Shown here one piece after another: positions 1-6,508 of a stretch of 9,123 nt of DNA (its first letter is position 1; every line of letters begins with the position of its first letter). The stretch is from an uncultured Actinomycetes bacterium (GTDB lineage: Bacteria > Actinomycetota > Actinomycetes > Nanopelagicales > Nanopelagicaceae), in NCBI GenBank assembly GCA_903842855.1, contig CAIMNT010000230.1:1-9123 (forward strand). The letters run 5' to 3'. The notes beneath the pieces are model-generated. The model made no database searches. It was not told where the DNA came from and saw nothing but the letters and a program-made list of their open reading frames with translations. The position numbers and the translations under genes are program-made.

Positions 1-51
1 AACCCAACACCATATGTATTTACCCAAGTTTCACAAATCGTGAAGAAGTAA
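1..51 (+). CDS. rplM: 50S ribosomal protein L13, C-terminal end (partial)
   Basis: The first 51 bases read in one frame as the 16 residues NPTPYVFTQVSQIVKK followed by TAA at 49-51. This resembles the C-terminus of actinobacterial L13, which ends in a short hydrophobic stretch of the 'P-F-x-x-x-Q-V-x-Q' kind. Position supports the call more than the residues do, because rplM lies directly upstream of rpsI in nearly all bacteria. The stop is only 13 bases before the rpsI start, as in the usual rplM-rpsI operon. L13 is an early-assembling protein of the large ribosomal subunit. The gene begins outside the window, so its length and domains cannot be judged. Confidence 0.75.
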   Translation, partial: NPTPYVFTQVSQIVKK

Positions 52-64
52 GGAAAGAAGAGAC

Positions 65-514
65 ATGTCAGATTTCGATCCAGCAATCGATGCAGAAGAA
101 GAAGTTATTACTTCGTACACCTCTTCAACTCCAGCTGCTTCAACAAACCGTCCAGCAATTAAGGCTCCAGGAGGCGGCACCGGTCGTCGCAAGGAAGCCG
201 TTGCTCGCGTTCGCCTAACCCCAGGTTCTGGTAAGTGGATTGTTAATGGCAAGGCACTTGATGTGTACTTCCCAAATAAGGTGCACCAACAACTCGTCTC
301 TGAGCCTTTCCGCACTGTCGGTGCTGAAAATCAATATGACGTTGTTGCTCGCATCAACGGTGGCGGAACATCTGGTCAAGCCGGTGCGCTTCGCCTCGGT
401 GTTGCTCGCGCTCTCAATGAGATCGATCGTGATGCTAATCGTCCCTCTCTCAAGAAGGCTGGGTTCCTTACCCGTGACCCTCGCGTCATCGAGCGGGAGA
501 AGTGCGGTCTGTAG
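65..514 (+). CDS. rpsI: 30S ribosomal protein S9, with premature amber stop
   Basis: S9 is a small-subunit head protein whose basic C-terminal tail reaches the P-site tRNA anticodon stem-loop. Seen here: an acidic, Ser/Thr-rich N-terminal extension (about residues 1-38) typical of actinobacteria, then GRRKEAVARVR (40-50), the glycine-rich GGGTSGQAGALRLGVARAL (99-116 region) and KKAGFLTRDPR (130-140). The start ATG at 65 follows a purine-rich AAGGA-type ribosome site just after rplM. The frame is closed by TAG at 512-514 after 149 residues, where the family normally continues as GLKKARK...YSKR. The missing tail is encoded in frame immediately after the stop (515-550). The full reading would be 160 residues plus the stop position. 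The protein as written lacks its functional tail. It may be a real truncation, a read-through gene or a sequence error. Family identity is certain; the true end is not. Confidence 0.95.
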   Translation: MSDFDPAIDAEEEVITSYTSSTPAASTNRPAIKAPGGGTGRRKEAVARVRLTPGSGKWIVNGKALDVYFPNKVHQQLVSEPFRTVGAENQYDVVARINGGGTSGQAGALRLGVARALNEIDRDANRPSLKKAGFLTRDPRVIEREKCGL

Positions 515-550
515 AAGGCACGTAAGCGTTCGCAATACAGCAAGCGTTAA
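512..550 (+). other. Internal TAG plus stranded in-frame S9 C-terminal tail
   Basis: After TAG (512-514) the same frame reads KARKRSQYSKR and then TAA (548-550). This matches the universal S9 ending (GLKKARKxxQYSKR), with the second-last-motif lysine codon replaced by TAG. The tail is intact in sequence, so no frameshift or deletion is involved: one base (A to T in an AAG codon) would restore the gene. TAG is used as an ordinary stop by acpS (4776-4778) and tsaD (8937-8939) in this same window, so whole-genome reassignment of TAG is unlikely. Confidence 0.9.
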
Positions 551-577
551 TTTTTTATTACACGATTGCTTTATTAA

Positions 578-1918
578 ATGGCCCTCTTTGGCACCGATGG
601 TGTTAGAGGTCTCGCCAATGGATTCTTAACAGCTGAACTCGCTGTTGATCTATCTATTGCAGCAGCTCATATCTTGGGTGAACTCGGTGCATTCGAAGGT
701 CATCGTCCGCGCGCAATCGTTGGTCAAGATTCACGTGCCTCTGGTGATTTTCTAGAAGCTGCGGTAGTCGCTGGACTCGCTAGCGCGGGTGTTGACGTTT
801 ACCGGGTTGGAGTTCTTCCAACTCCTGCCATCGCTCATCTAGTCGCGGAAAGTGGCGCTGATCTCGGTGTCATGATTAGTGCATCACATAACCCGATGCC
901 AGATAACGGAATCAAATTCTTTGCCAAAGGTGGTGGCAAATTAGATGATGCTCTCGAAGCGGCCATTGAAAATCGCATGGGCGAAGAGTGGGAACGTCCT
1001 ACCGGACGCAACGTAGGTCGAGTGATAAATGATGACTCAGCGGCAGAGCGTTATATCTTTCACCTGCTTAACTCATTGACCACCAATTTATCTGGGCTAA
1101 AAATTGTGGTTGATTGTGCAAATGGAGCTTCTTCCCGGGTTGCCCCAAAAGCTTATAGCCGTGCTGGGGCGGAGGTTATTGCGATCTCCAATGAGCCTAA
1201 TGGTTGGAATATCAACGAAAATTGTGGTTCAACGCATCTAGAAAATATTAAGTACAAGGTTCTCGAGACAGGTGCTGATTTAGGTATTGCCCACGATGGT
1301 GATGCCGATCGCTGTCTAGCCGTTGATCAAAACGGAAATGTTGTTGATGGAGATTTCATCATGGCGATCTTGGCAGCTGACTGGCAGAGCCGTGGGCTTC
1401 TGATTCACGAAACCGTTGTTGGAACGGTGATGAGCAATTTGGGATTTTTCAAAGCGATGGAGAGCCTTGACATCAATGTTGAAACAACTGCGGTAGGCGA
1501 CAGATACGTACTAGAAAAGATGTTGGCTGATGGATTTGTCTTAGGTGGCGAACAATCTGGTCATATCATCATGCGTCATTATGCAAACACTGGTGATGGT
1601 CTTTTAACAGCGCTTCACTTAATGCAGGCGGTAAAATCCAGCGGAAAGTCGCTCGCGGAACTTGCTCACATCATGGAGCGATTCCCACAAGAGTTAATCA
1701 ATGTTAAGGGAGTAGCGAAAGAGAAGCTCACGACCTCAATCACATTGCAAGATGCCATTTCTGCAAAACAGAACGAGTTGGGTTCTGCCGGCCGAATATT
1801 GGTCCGCGCTTCGGGGACGGAGAGCCTTGTTCGAGTGATGGTAGAGGCGCAGAGCGCGCTTTTGGCGAAGCAGATAGCCGAAGAATTGGCTCTCCTAGTA
1901 AGATCAGAACTCTCGTAA
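578..1918 (+). CDS. glmM: Phosphoglucosamine mutase
   Basis: This cytosolic enzyme converts glucosamine-6-phosphate to glucosamine-1-phosphate, the step between GlmS and GlmU in UDP-GlcNAc synthesis for peptidoglycan. At 446 residues it has normal family length. It opens with LFGTDGVRG (3-11), which fixes the start. The active-site phosphoserine loop is ISASHNP (100-106, Ser103). The magnesium loop is DGDADR (240-245), the sugar-binding loop GGEQSGH (323-329), and the phosphate-binding loop RASGTESLVRVMVE (410-423). In that last loop the usual 'GTEP' proline is Ser416, a mild deviation. The four alpha-D-phosphohexomutase domains are therefore complete. The start codon has no visible Shine-Dalgarno sequence; the leader is AT-rich. 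It lies 27 bases beyond the S9 tail stop and 24 bases before glmS. GlmM rather than phosphomannomutase is indicated by SASHNP plus the glmS neighbour. Confidence 0.97.
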   Translation: MALFGTDGVRGLANGFLTAELAVDLSIAAAHILGELGAFEGHRPRAIVGQDSRASGDFLEAAVVAGLASAGVDVYRVGVLPTPAIAHLVAESGADLGVMISASHNPMPDNGIKFFAKGGGKLDDALEAAIENRMGEEWERPTGRNVGRVINDDSAAERYIFHLLNSLTTNLSGLKIVVDCANGASSRVAPKAYSRAGAEVIAISNEPNGWNINENCGSTHLENIKYKVLETGADLGIAHDGDADRCLAVDQNGNVVDGDFIMAILAADWQSRGLLIHETVVGTVMSNLGFFKAMESLDINVETTAVGDRYVLEKMLADGFVLGGEQSGHIIMRHYANTGDGLLTALHLMQAVKSSGKSLAELAHIMERFPQELINVKGVAKEKLTTSITLQDAISAKQNELGSAGRILVRASGTESLVRVMVEAQSALLAKQIAEELALLVRSELS

Positions 1919-1942
1919 CGACGATATAAAGGGGTACGCGCC

Positions 1943-3763
1943 ATGTGTGGCATTGTCGGATATACCGGTAAGGCCTTGGCACTCTCACCAGTTCTTGAAG
2001 GATTGCGTCGTCTGGAATACCGCGGATATGACTCAGCGGGTATCGCGCTCGTGGTTGCCGAAGGTGGGCCACTCTGGGTAGAGAAGAAGGCGGGAAAACT
2101 CGCAAACCTTGAATTACTTTTAGGTGAAGAGAATCCTGTAGCTCATTCTGGAATCGGCCATACCAGATGGGCGACTCACGGAGGTCCAACAGACCTCAAT
2201 GCTCATCCCCATCTCGATAATGATGGGAAGTTAGCGCTGATTCACAATGGAATTATTGAGAACTATGTCGAACTTCGCGAACTGCTCGAAAAACGCGGAC
2301 ATATATTTAAATCCGAGACAGATACCGAGTCGGTAGTTCACCTGCTCAGCGATGCTCGTAAGAGCCACGGGGGAGACCTGGCTGCAGCGATGCGTGAAGT
2401 CTGTTCCCAATTACGAGGATCCTTCACATTGCTCGCGCTACATAGTGATGAACCAGGCCGCATAGTGGGCGCCCGTCGTAACTCGCCACTGGTCGTCGGC
2501 GTGGGAGAGGGCGAAAACTTTTTAGCCTCAGATGTTTCTGCATTTATCTCTCATACCAAGCACGCCTTAGAGCTTGGTCAAGACGAAGTTGTCGATATCA
2601 CCGCCACGACTATCGTCGTGACCGATCTTGCAGGAAATGTTCTACAACCTCGTGAATACGAAATTTCTTGGGATGCCTCTGCCGCTGAACGTGGTGGCTA
2701 TCCACACTTCATGCTCAAAGAAATTTACGAACAACCTAAGGCAATTGCCGACACTTTGATTGGCCGTACTACGGGATTGGGACCAGAGATCACCGATGGA
2801 ATTAACCTTCAAGGAATTTCCAAGGTTGTCATCATCGCCTGCGGTACCGCTTATCACGCTGGCTTAGTCGGCAAATATGCCATCGAAAAATGGGCCAATG
2901 TCCCCGTTGATGTAGAACTCGCATCCGAGTACCGCTATCGCGATCCTTCCGTTAATTCATCTACATTGGTAATTCCTATCTCTCAATCTGGCGAAACCAT
3001 GGATACCTTGATGGCTTTGCGCTACGCAAAGTCTCACGGAGCTCGCGTATTCGCCGTTTGTAATACAAATGGTTCCACCATTCCCCGCGAATCAGATGCC
3101 GTTCTCTACACTTACGCGGGTCCTGAAATCGCCGTTGCTTCAACTAAAGCTTTTGCAACCCAACTTATTGCCATGTATTTGATTGCGCTTCATTTGGGCC
3201 GAGTTCGTGGAGAGATCTCCGATGAGTTCTTTGCTGAAATTGATGCAGAGATCGCCGATCTTCCGGACAAGGTGGAGCAGGTCCTCGAGACAGTTGAACC
3301 CTTGCGCGCTCTTACTCGTAAATTTAAAGATGCATCTTCGATTCTCTTTTTAGGTCGCCACGTTGGTTATCCGACCGCCCTTGAAGGAGCTCTTAAATTA
3401 AAAGAGCTGGCATATATGCATGCGGAAGGTTTTGCAGGCGGCGAACTTAAACATGGACCGATCGCACTTATCGATGAGGGCACCCCGGTTGTAGCAATAA
3501 TGCCTCCGGTTAGTACAACTCTCTACGAGAAGATGGCTAGCAACGTCCAAGAAGTAAAGGCACGCGGGGCTATCGTTATTGCGATTGGTGATAGTGACTT
3601 AGCAAGCGCAACTCATAACATTCGTATCCCCACATCGCACGACTTCTTGCAACCAGTCTTGGCTGTAGTTCCACTTCAAGTTATTGCCTACGAAATGGCG
3701 GTCGCTCGTGGGAACGATGTCGATCAACCTCGCAACTTGGCAAAGTCGGTCACGGTCGAATGA
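1943..3763 (+). CDS. glmS: Glutamine--fructose-6-phosphate aminotransferase (isomerizing)
   Basis: GlmS uses glutamine to turn fructose-6-phosphate into glucosamine-6-phosphate, the committed step of amino-sugar synthesis, and feeds GlmM next door. The 606-residue length is normal. The N-terminal class II glutaminase domain begins Met-Cys, with Cys2 becoming the nucleophile. It shows YRGYDS (26-31), HTRWATHG (73-80) and HNGIIEN (101-107). Two SIS sugar-isomerase domains follow: ACGTAYHA (299-306), SQSGET (347-352) and ASTKAF (399-404) in the first, and EGALKLKE (481-488) with ELKHGP (501-506) in the second. The C-terminus ends DQPRNLAKSVTVE, as is typical. AAAGGGG at 1928-1934 is a good ribosome-binding site for the ATG. 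The last codon and stop overlap the next gene in an ATGA. There is no room for a glmS ribozyme in the 24-base gap, so that form of control is absent. Confidence 0.98.
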   Translation: MCGIVGYTGKALALSPVLEGLRRLEYRGYDSAGIALVVAEGGPLWVEKKAGKLANLELLLGEENPVAHSGIGHTRWATHGGPTDLNAHPHLDNDGKLALIHNGIIENYVELRELLEKRGHIFKSETDTESVVHLLSDARKSHGGDLAAAMREVCSQLRGSFTLLALHSDEPGRIVGARRNSPLVVGVGEGENFLASDVSAFISHTKHALELGQDEVVDITATTIVVTDLAGNVLQPREYEISWDASAAERGGYPHFMLKEIYEQPKAIADTLIGRTTGLGPEITDGINLQGISKVVIIACGTAYHAGLVGKYAIEKWANVPVDVELASEYRYRDPSVNSSTLVIPISQSGETMDTLMALRYAKSHGARVFAVCNTNGSTIPRESDAVLYTYAGPEIAVASTKAFATQLIAMYLIALHLGRVRGEISDEFFAEIDAEIADLPDKVEQVLETVEPLRALTRKFKDASSILFLGRHVGYPTALEGALKLKELAYMHAEGFAGGELKHGPIALIDEGTPVVAIMPPVSTTLYEKMASNVQEVKARGAIVIAIGDSDLASATHNIRIPTSHDFLQPVLAVVPLQVIAYEMAVARGNDVDQPRNLAKSVTVE

Positions 3764-4437
3764 ATTGGGGCTCGCTGGAAGTTCACCGCCGGCAAGAGCG
3801 AAACCGCGCATTAAAAATATCTCTGCTGCTCTTTGCAGCTTTCTTGATTGTTACTGAACAAGTTCTGACAAAGAGTTTTCTCTACCATCTAGACCATTCA
3901 ATAAAGGGTATAAAGCATCACACATTCCGCGGAGTTCCTAGCCACATCTTGCTCGCACTAGATGATTTGGGGTTGCGCAGTCTCACCGCGACATGCTTAC
4001 TTGTAACTGCAGTACTAATCGCCTATCGCTTTAAATCTTGGCGCCCTATCAACTTTTCTTTAGCCGCTCTCCTGCTGCTCAATGGAGTAGTGGGTCTGGC
4101 CAAAATTTTATTTGGTCGCTCCAAGCCGCGGCTCAACTTCGATATTGTTCATAGCGGAGCGGTTGGCTCGTACCCAAGTGGGCACTCTTCTAATGCCTTA
4201 CTTACGTGGGGAGCGTTGGCTTACTTGCTCTATCGATATACCAAATTTGGAGCAACTAGATTTGTTGAGTTGTATTCTCTGGTTGTCGCTATCACTACAA
4301 CTGTCTGCGTTGTCTCTCTCATGCGAAACACTCATTGGTTCAGTGATCTACTTGGTGGCGTCTTTCTTGGTGGTTCAATATTGGTCTTTCTTATTGCAGC
4401 AGATCGCGCCTGGCCCTCAAAGAAGCAACCATCATGA
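3760..4437 (+). CDS. PAP2-family membrane phosphatase
   Basis: This is a predicted integral membrane protein of 225 residues, with hydrophobic segments near 18-36, 73-90, 98-115, 145-158, 170-187 and 198-214. It carries the three PAP2 (type 2 phosphatidic acid phosphatase) motifs in order: K115-x6-KP (122-123), PSGH (139-142) and H192-x3-D196 in RNTHWFSDLLGG. The catalytic pair would be His142 and His192. Motif 1 has Lys122 where the family usually has Arg. Motif 3 lacks the usual Ser-Arg before the histidine, having VSLMRNTH instead, though Arg189 is present. Activity is likely but the substrate is not evident. Lodged between glmS and acpS and overlapping both by 4 bases, it is probably co-translated with cell-wall genes. 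Recycling of undecaprenyl diphosphate or dephosphorylation of a phospholipid is a reasonable inference only. Confidence 0.85.
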   Translation: MNWGSLEVHRRQERNRALKISLLLFAAFLIVTEQVLTKSFLYHLDHSIKGIKHHTFRGVPSHILLALDDLGLRSLTATCLLVTAVLIAYRFKSWRPINFSLAALLLLNGVVGLAKILFGRSKPRLNFDIVHSGAVGSYPSGHSSNALLTWGALAYLLYRYTKFGATRFVELYSLVVAITTTVCVVSLMRNTHWFSDLLGGVFLGGSILVFLIAADRAWPSKKQPS

Positions 4438-4778
4438 TTCTGGGAATCGGAATTGATGTGGTTGATGTTGCGCGCTTCCAAGAGTCTCTCGAGCGAACTC
4501 CAGCGCTACGAGCTCGTATTTTTACGGAAAGGGAAGCACAACTTAAAGTTTCCTCACTCGCTGCGCGCTTTGCGGCAAAAGAGGCGTTGGTCAAAGCTCT
4601 TGATGCTCGTGACGTCTTCACCTGGCACGATGCTGAAGTTATTAATCAACCATCGGGGAAGCCCGTATTTATTTTTACTGGGGAGCTTGCGAATCGTGTT
4701 GCTGGAGATATCGTTCATCTCACCCTCTCTCATGACGCAGGCATTGCCTCTGCCATGGTTGTTATTGAAAGGCTCTAG
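4434..4778 (+). CDS. acpS: Holo-[acyl-carrier-protein] synthase
   Basis: AcpS transfers 4'-phosphopantetheine from coenzyme A to a serine of acyl carrier protein, activating it for fatty-acid synthesis in the cytosol. At 114 residues it is a typical AcpS-type (trimeric) phosphopantetheinyl transferase. It opens with ILGIGIDVVDV (2-12), whose Asp8 binds magnesium, and has the hallmark RFAAKEALVKA (45-55) with Glu50 and Lys54. LSHD (98-101) near the end is also characteristic. Its ATG overlaps the PAP2 stop (ATGA) and it ends in TAG only 2 bases before alr. An acpS next to alr is common in actinobacteria and other Gram-positive bacteria. The stop codon TAG here shows that amber is read as termination elsewhere in this genome. 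Confidence 0.96.
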   Translation: MILGIGIDVVDVARFQESLERTPALRARIFTEREAQLKVSSLAARFAAKEALVKALDARDVFTWHDAEVINQPSGKPVFIFTGELANRVAGDIVHLTLSHDAGIASAMVVIERL

Positions 4779-4780
4779 CG

Positions 4781-5878
4781 ATGCGCGCCTTTGTTCATGT
4801 CGACCTGGATGCTATTTCGCATAACATCGCTCAAATTCGCAATCGAACCAATGCGGAAATATTGGCGGTGGTAAAGGCAGATGCGTATGGACATGGGTTA
4901 ATCCCAGTTGCAACTAGAGCCGTTGATTCTGGAGCGAGTTGGTTGGGAGTTGCGCTCTTAGAAGAGGCAGTTGCGATTCGCCAAGCTGGAATAGAAGTTC
5001 CGCTCATCGCTTGGCTAACGCCTCCTCACGATGATTTCGAATCCGCACTAAGACTTAATATTGATCTCTCGGTTTCATCTGTAGAGCTTTTTCAAGAGAT
5101 TCTAAGCGAAGCTAAGCGAGTAGAAAAATTACCTCGAATCCACTTTGAAGTCGACACCGGGATGCGACGCGGGGGAGTGTTATCCGATTGGGATGATTTC
5201 CTGCGCTTTGCCGTTGAGCACAAGAGCGAATATGTATTAGCTGGATTCTGGTCGCACTTCGCCAGAGCAGATGAACCTGAGTCAAATTTTAGCGCCCGTC
5301 AAGAGGCAGAATTCCATAATAGATTGCAAGAGTTAGAAGATGCGGGGCTGATCCCTAACCGAGTACATCTTTCTAACTCTGCCGCTTCCCTTACTCGCAA
5401 CAGCGCACATCATTCGATGATCCGACTTGGAATTGCTATGTACGGGTTATCCCCAAATGTGAACTCCATGGGTCCGGCATCAGATTTCCAATTAATCCCA
5501 GCGATGACCGTCAAAGCACAACTTCATCTCGTTAAAGATGCCAAAGCGGGAGACGCAGTTGGATATGGTGGTACCCAGGTTCTTGAACACGATACAAAAC
5601 TTGGAGTCGTGACAATGGGCTACTCCGACGGCCTACCACGTAGCACCTCAAATAGCGCGGGTGTCTATTTTGATGGGAGAAGAGCCCCATTAGTTGGGCG
5701 AATCTCCATGGATCAATGTGTGGTGGATCTTGGAATCGACTCGAAGGCCAAGGCCGGGGATTATGTAACGGTAATCGGTGGAGAAGGTTATTCAGTCGAT
5801 GAATGGGCCGCGGCGGCGGGAACAATAAATTACGAAATAGTCACACGAATAGCCACGAGAGTACCTAGAATCTACTAA
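4781..5878 (+). CDS. alr: Alanine racemase
   Basis: Alr is a PLP enzyme interconverting L- and D-alanine; D-alanine enters the peptidoglycan stem peptide. The 365 residues form the usual N-terminal TIM barrel and C-terminal beta domain. The PLP lysine is Lys32 in AVVKADAYGHG (29-39). The opposite-face catalytic tyrosine is Tyr262 in AVGYGGT (259-265). Other family marks are SHFARAD (158-164), SNSAA (198-202), RLGIAMYG (215-222), MGYSDGLPR (279-287) and GRISMDQ (306-312). The short N-terminus (MRAFVHVDLDAI) fits a start at 4781, and GAAAGG-like purines (GAAAGG, 4767-4772) inside the acpS end give a ribosome site. It is the last convincing gene of the envelope operon. Many actinobacteria have an NAD(P)H-hydrate repair gene beside acpS/alr; none is here. 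Confidence 0.97.
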   Translation: MRAFVHVDLDAISHNIAQIRNRTNAEILAVVKADAYGHGLIPVATRAVDSGASWLGVALLEEAVAIRQAGIEVPLIAWLTPPHDDFESALRLNIDLSVSSVELFQEILSEAKRVEKLPRIHFEVDTGMRRGGVLSDWDDFLRFAVEHKSEYVLAGFWSHFARADEPESNFSARQEAEFHNRLQELEDAGLIPNRVHLSNSAASLTRNSAHHSMIRLGIAMYGLSPNVNSMGPASDFQLIPAMTVKAQLHLVKDAKAGDAVGYGGTQVLEHDTKLGVVTMGYSDGLPRSTSNSAGVYFDGRRAPLVGRISMDQCVVDLGIDSKAKAGDYVTVIGGEGYSVDEWAAAAGTINYEIVTRIATRVPRIY

Positions 5879-5909
5879 CGCAAAACGGACTCAACGGTGA
5901 GGGGTAGCT

Positions 5910-6437
5910 TTGATACACGACCCAGCCTCACTTCGACTTGACGCGATCACCGTTAATTTCGGCGGATTAACCGCGGCGGCACAGACAAAGATGCGCTCGC
6001 TCGTTCAATGGACTGGAAAGATCAATGTTCCAACCGTTGCTATGACAGGCGTAGCCGATCCAGTGACTCCTGCCGGAGATCTGACCTACCTTGCTCAGCA
6101 GTATGCGAAGCAGTGGCAGGCAGAGCACAAGGCAACATTGGGTCAAGGACGTCCTCCTTATGATCTGATCGCGCTCTTTGGAGTAACACCTGCGCATTAC
6201 ACAACCTTTGATGCCAAGGGCGCTCCAATCACGACCACGCCGGCTGCTAATGGAACAAACCACTGCAACTTCAATGTGAAGCAATACATTGCCGTAGCTG
6301 ATTTGTTGGCGTATGCATCCGCAAAGGGTCAAGATATGTCAGGCGGACCGCTCTACACGACAGTGCGCAAGATGGGTGGCACGACTCGTGATCTCAACTT
6401 CGCACCAGTACTTCCTAAGTTCTACGCCGAAGATTAA
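5910..6437 (+). CDS. C-terminal alpha/beta-hydrolase-like fragment, probable gene remnant
   Basis: A 175-codon ORF opens with TTG at 5910, preceded by GAGGGG (5899-5904), and is closed upstream by an in-frame TGA at 5898-5900. The protein has no signal peptide and no Gly-x-Ser-x-Gly nucleophile elbow. It does have a strand-plus-acid motif VPTVAMTGVADPVTPAG (40-56, Asp50), followed by GTNHCNF (115-121, His118). Together these look like the late Asp and His of an alpha/beta-hydrolase triad. The ORF therefore resembles the last third or half of a larger esterase-like enzyme whose front has been lost. The reading frame is still open and codon use matches the neighbours, so it may be recent decay or a reshaped small protein. 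An alpha/beta hydrolase between alr and tsaE is known in some actinobacteria such as Streptomyces, so it may be a vestige of that gene. The hydrolase call is inference from motifs; the exact family is unknown to me. Confidence 0.55.
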   Translation: MIHDPASLRLDAITVNFGGLTAAAQTKMRSLVQWTGKINVPTVAMTGVADPVTPAGDLTYLAQQYAKQWQAEHKATLGQGRPPYDLIALFGVTPAHYTTFDAKGAPITTTPAANGTNHCNFNVKQYIAVADLLAYASAKGQDMSGGPLYTTVRKMGGTTRDLNFAPVLPKFYAED

Positions 6438-6460
6438 CAACGGCTAGTAGTTGAGTTAGA

Positions 6461-6494
6461 AAGAGCCTGATGAGAAATCATCGGGCTCTTTTCT
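6461..6494 (+). terminator. Rho-independent terminator after the envelope operon
   Basis: The left arm AAGAGCCTGATGA (6461-6473) pairs with TCATCGGGCTCTT (6478-6490) over 13 base pairs with one T-G wobble at 6468/6483. The arms are closed by a GAAA tetraloop of the stable GNRA type. A T-rich stretch (TTTTCTATT) begins at the 3' end of the right arm. It lies 24 bases after the hydrolase-fragment stop and just ahead of the tsaE promoter element, so it separates the two operons. Confidence 0.9.
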
Positions 6495-6496
6495 AT

Positions 6497-6508
6497 TAAC
6501 CTAAGCCC
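6497..6508 (+). promoter_or_regulatory. Putative -10 element for leaderless tsaE transcript
   Basis: TAACCT (6497-6502) fits the actinobacterial -10 pattern TAnnnT and is followed by exactly six bases (AAGCCC) before the tsaE ATG at 6509. That places the expected transcription start on the A of the start codon. There is no Shine-Dalgarno sequence in front of this ATG, and the preceding terminator means tsaE needs its own promoter. No convincing -35 is visible, which is common for such promoters. This is a prediction from spacing only. Confidence 0.55.

Noticed and set aside
523..548. Direct repeat AAGCGTT (523-529 and 542-548) at the rpsI end
   Set aside because: It comes from two Lys-Arg codon pairs of the conserved tail and forms no hairpin; not a terminator or attachment site.
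512..550. Genome-wide TAG reassignment or pyrrolysine insertion in S9
   Set aside because: TAG ends acpS (4776-4778) and tsaD (8937-8939) at the expected protein lengths, and nothing in the window suggests a pyrrolysine system. A local explanation is simpler.
485..550. Frameshift as the cause of the short S9
   Set aside because: The frame is the same before and after the stop; the tail KARKRSQYSKR is in phase with the start, so only a substitution is needed.
1919..1942. glmS ribozyme or riboswitch before glmS
   Set aside because: Only 24 bases lie between glmM and glmS, far too few for the ribozyme.
1740..2189. Minus-strand ORF of 149 codons across the glmM/glmS junction, and similar minus-strand ORFs elsewhere
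   Set aside because: They lie opposite clearly conserved genes, show no recognisable motifs and have low-quality, Arg/Ser/Pro-rich translations typical of antisense shadows.
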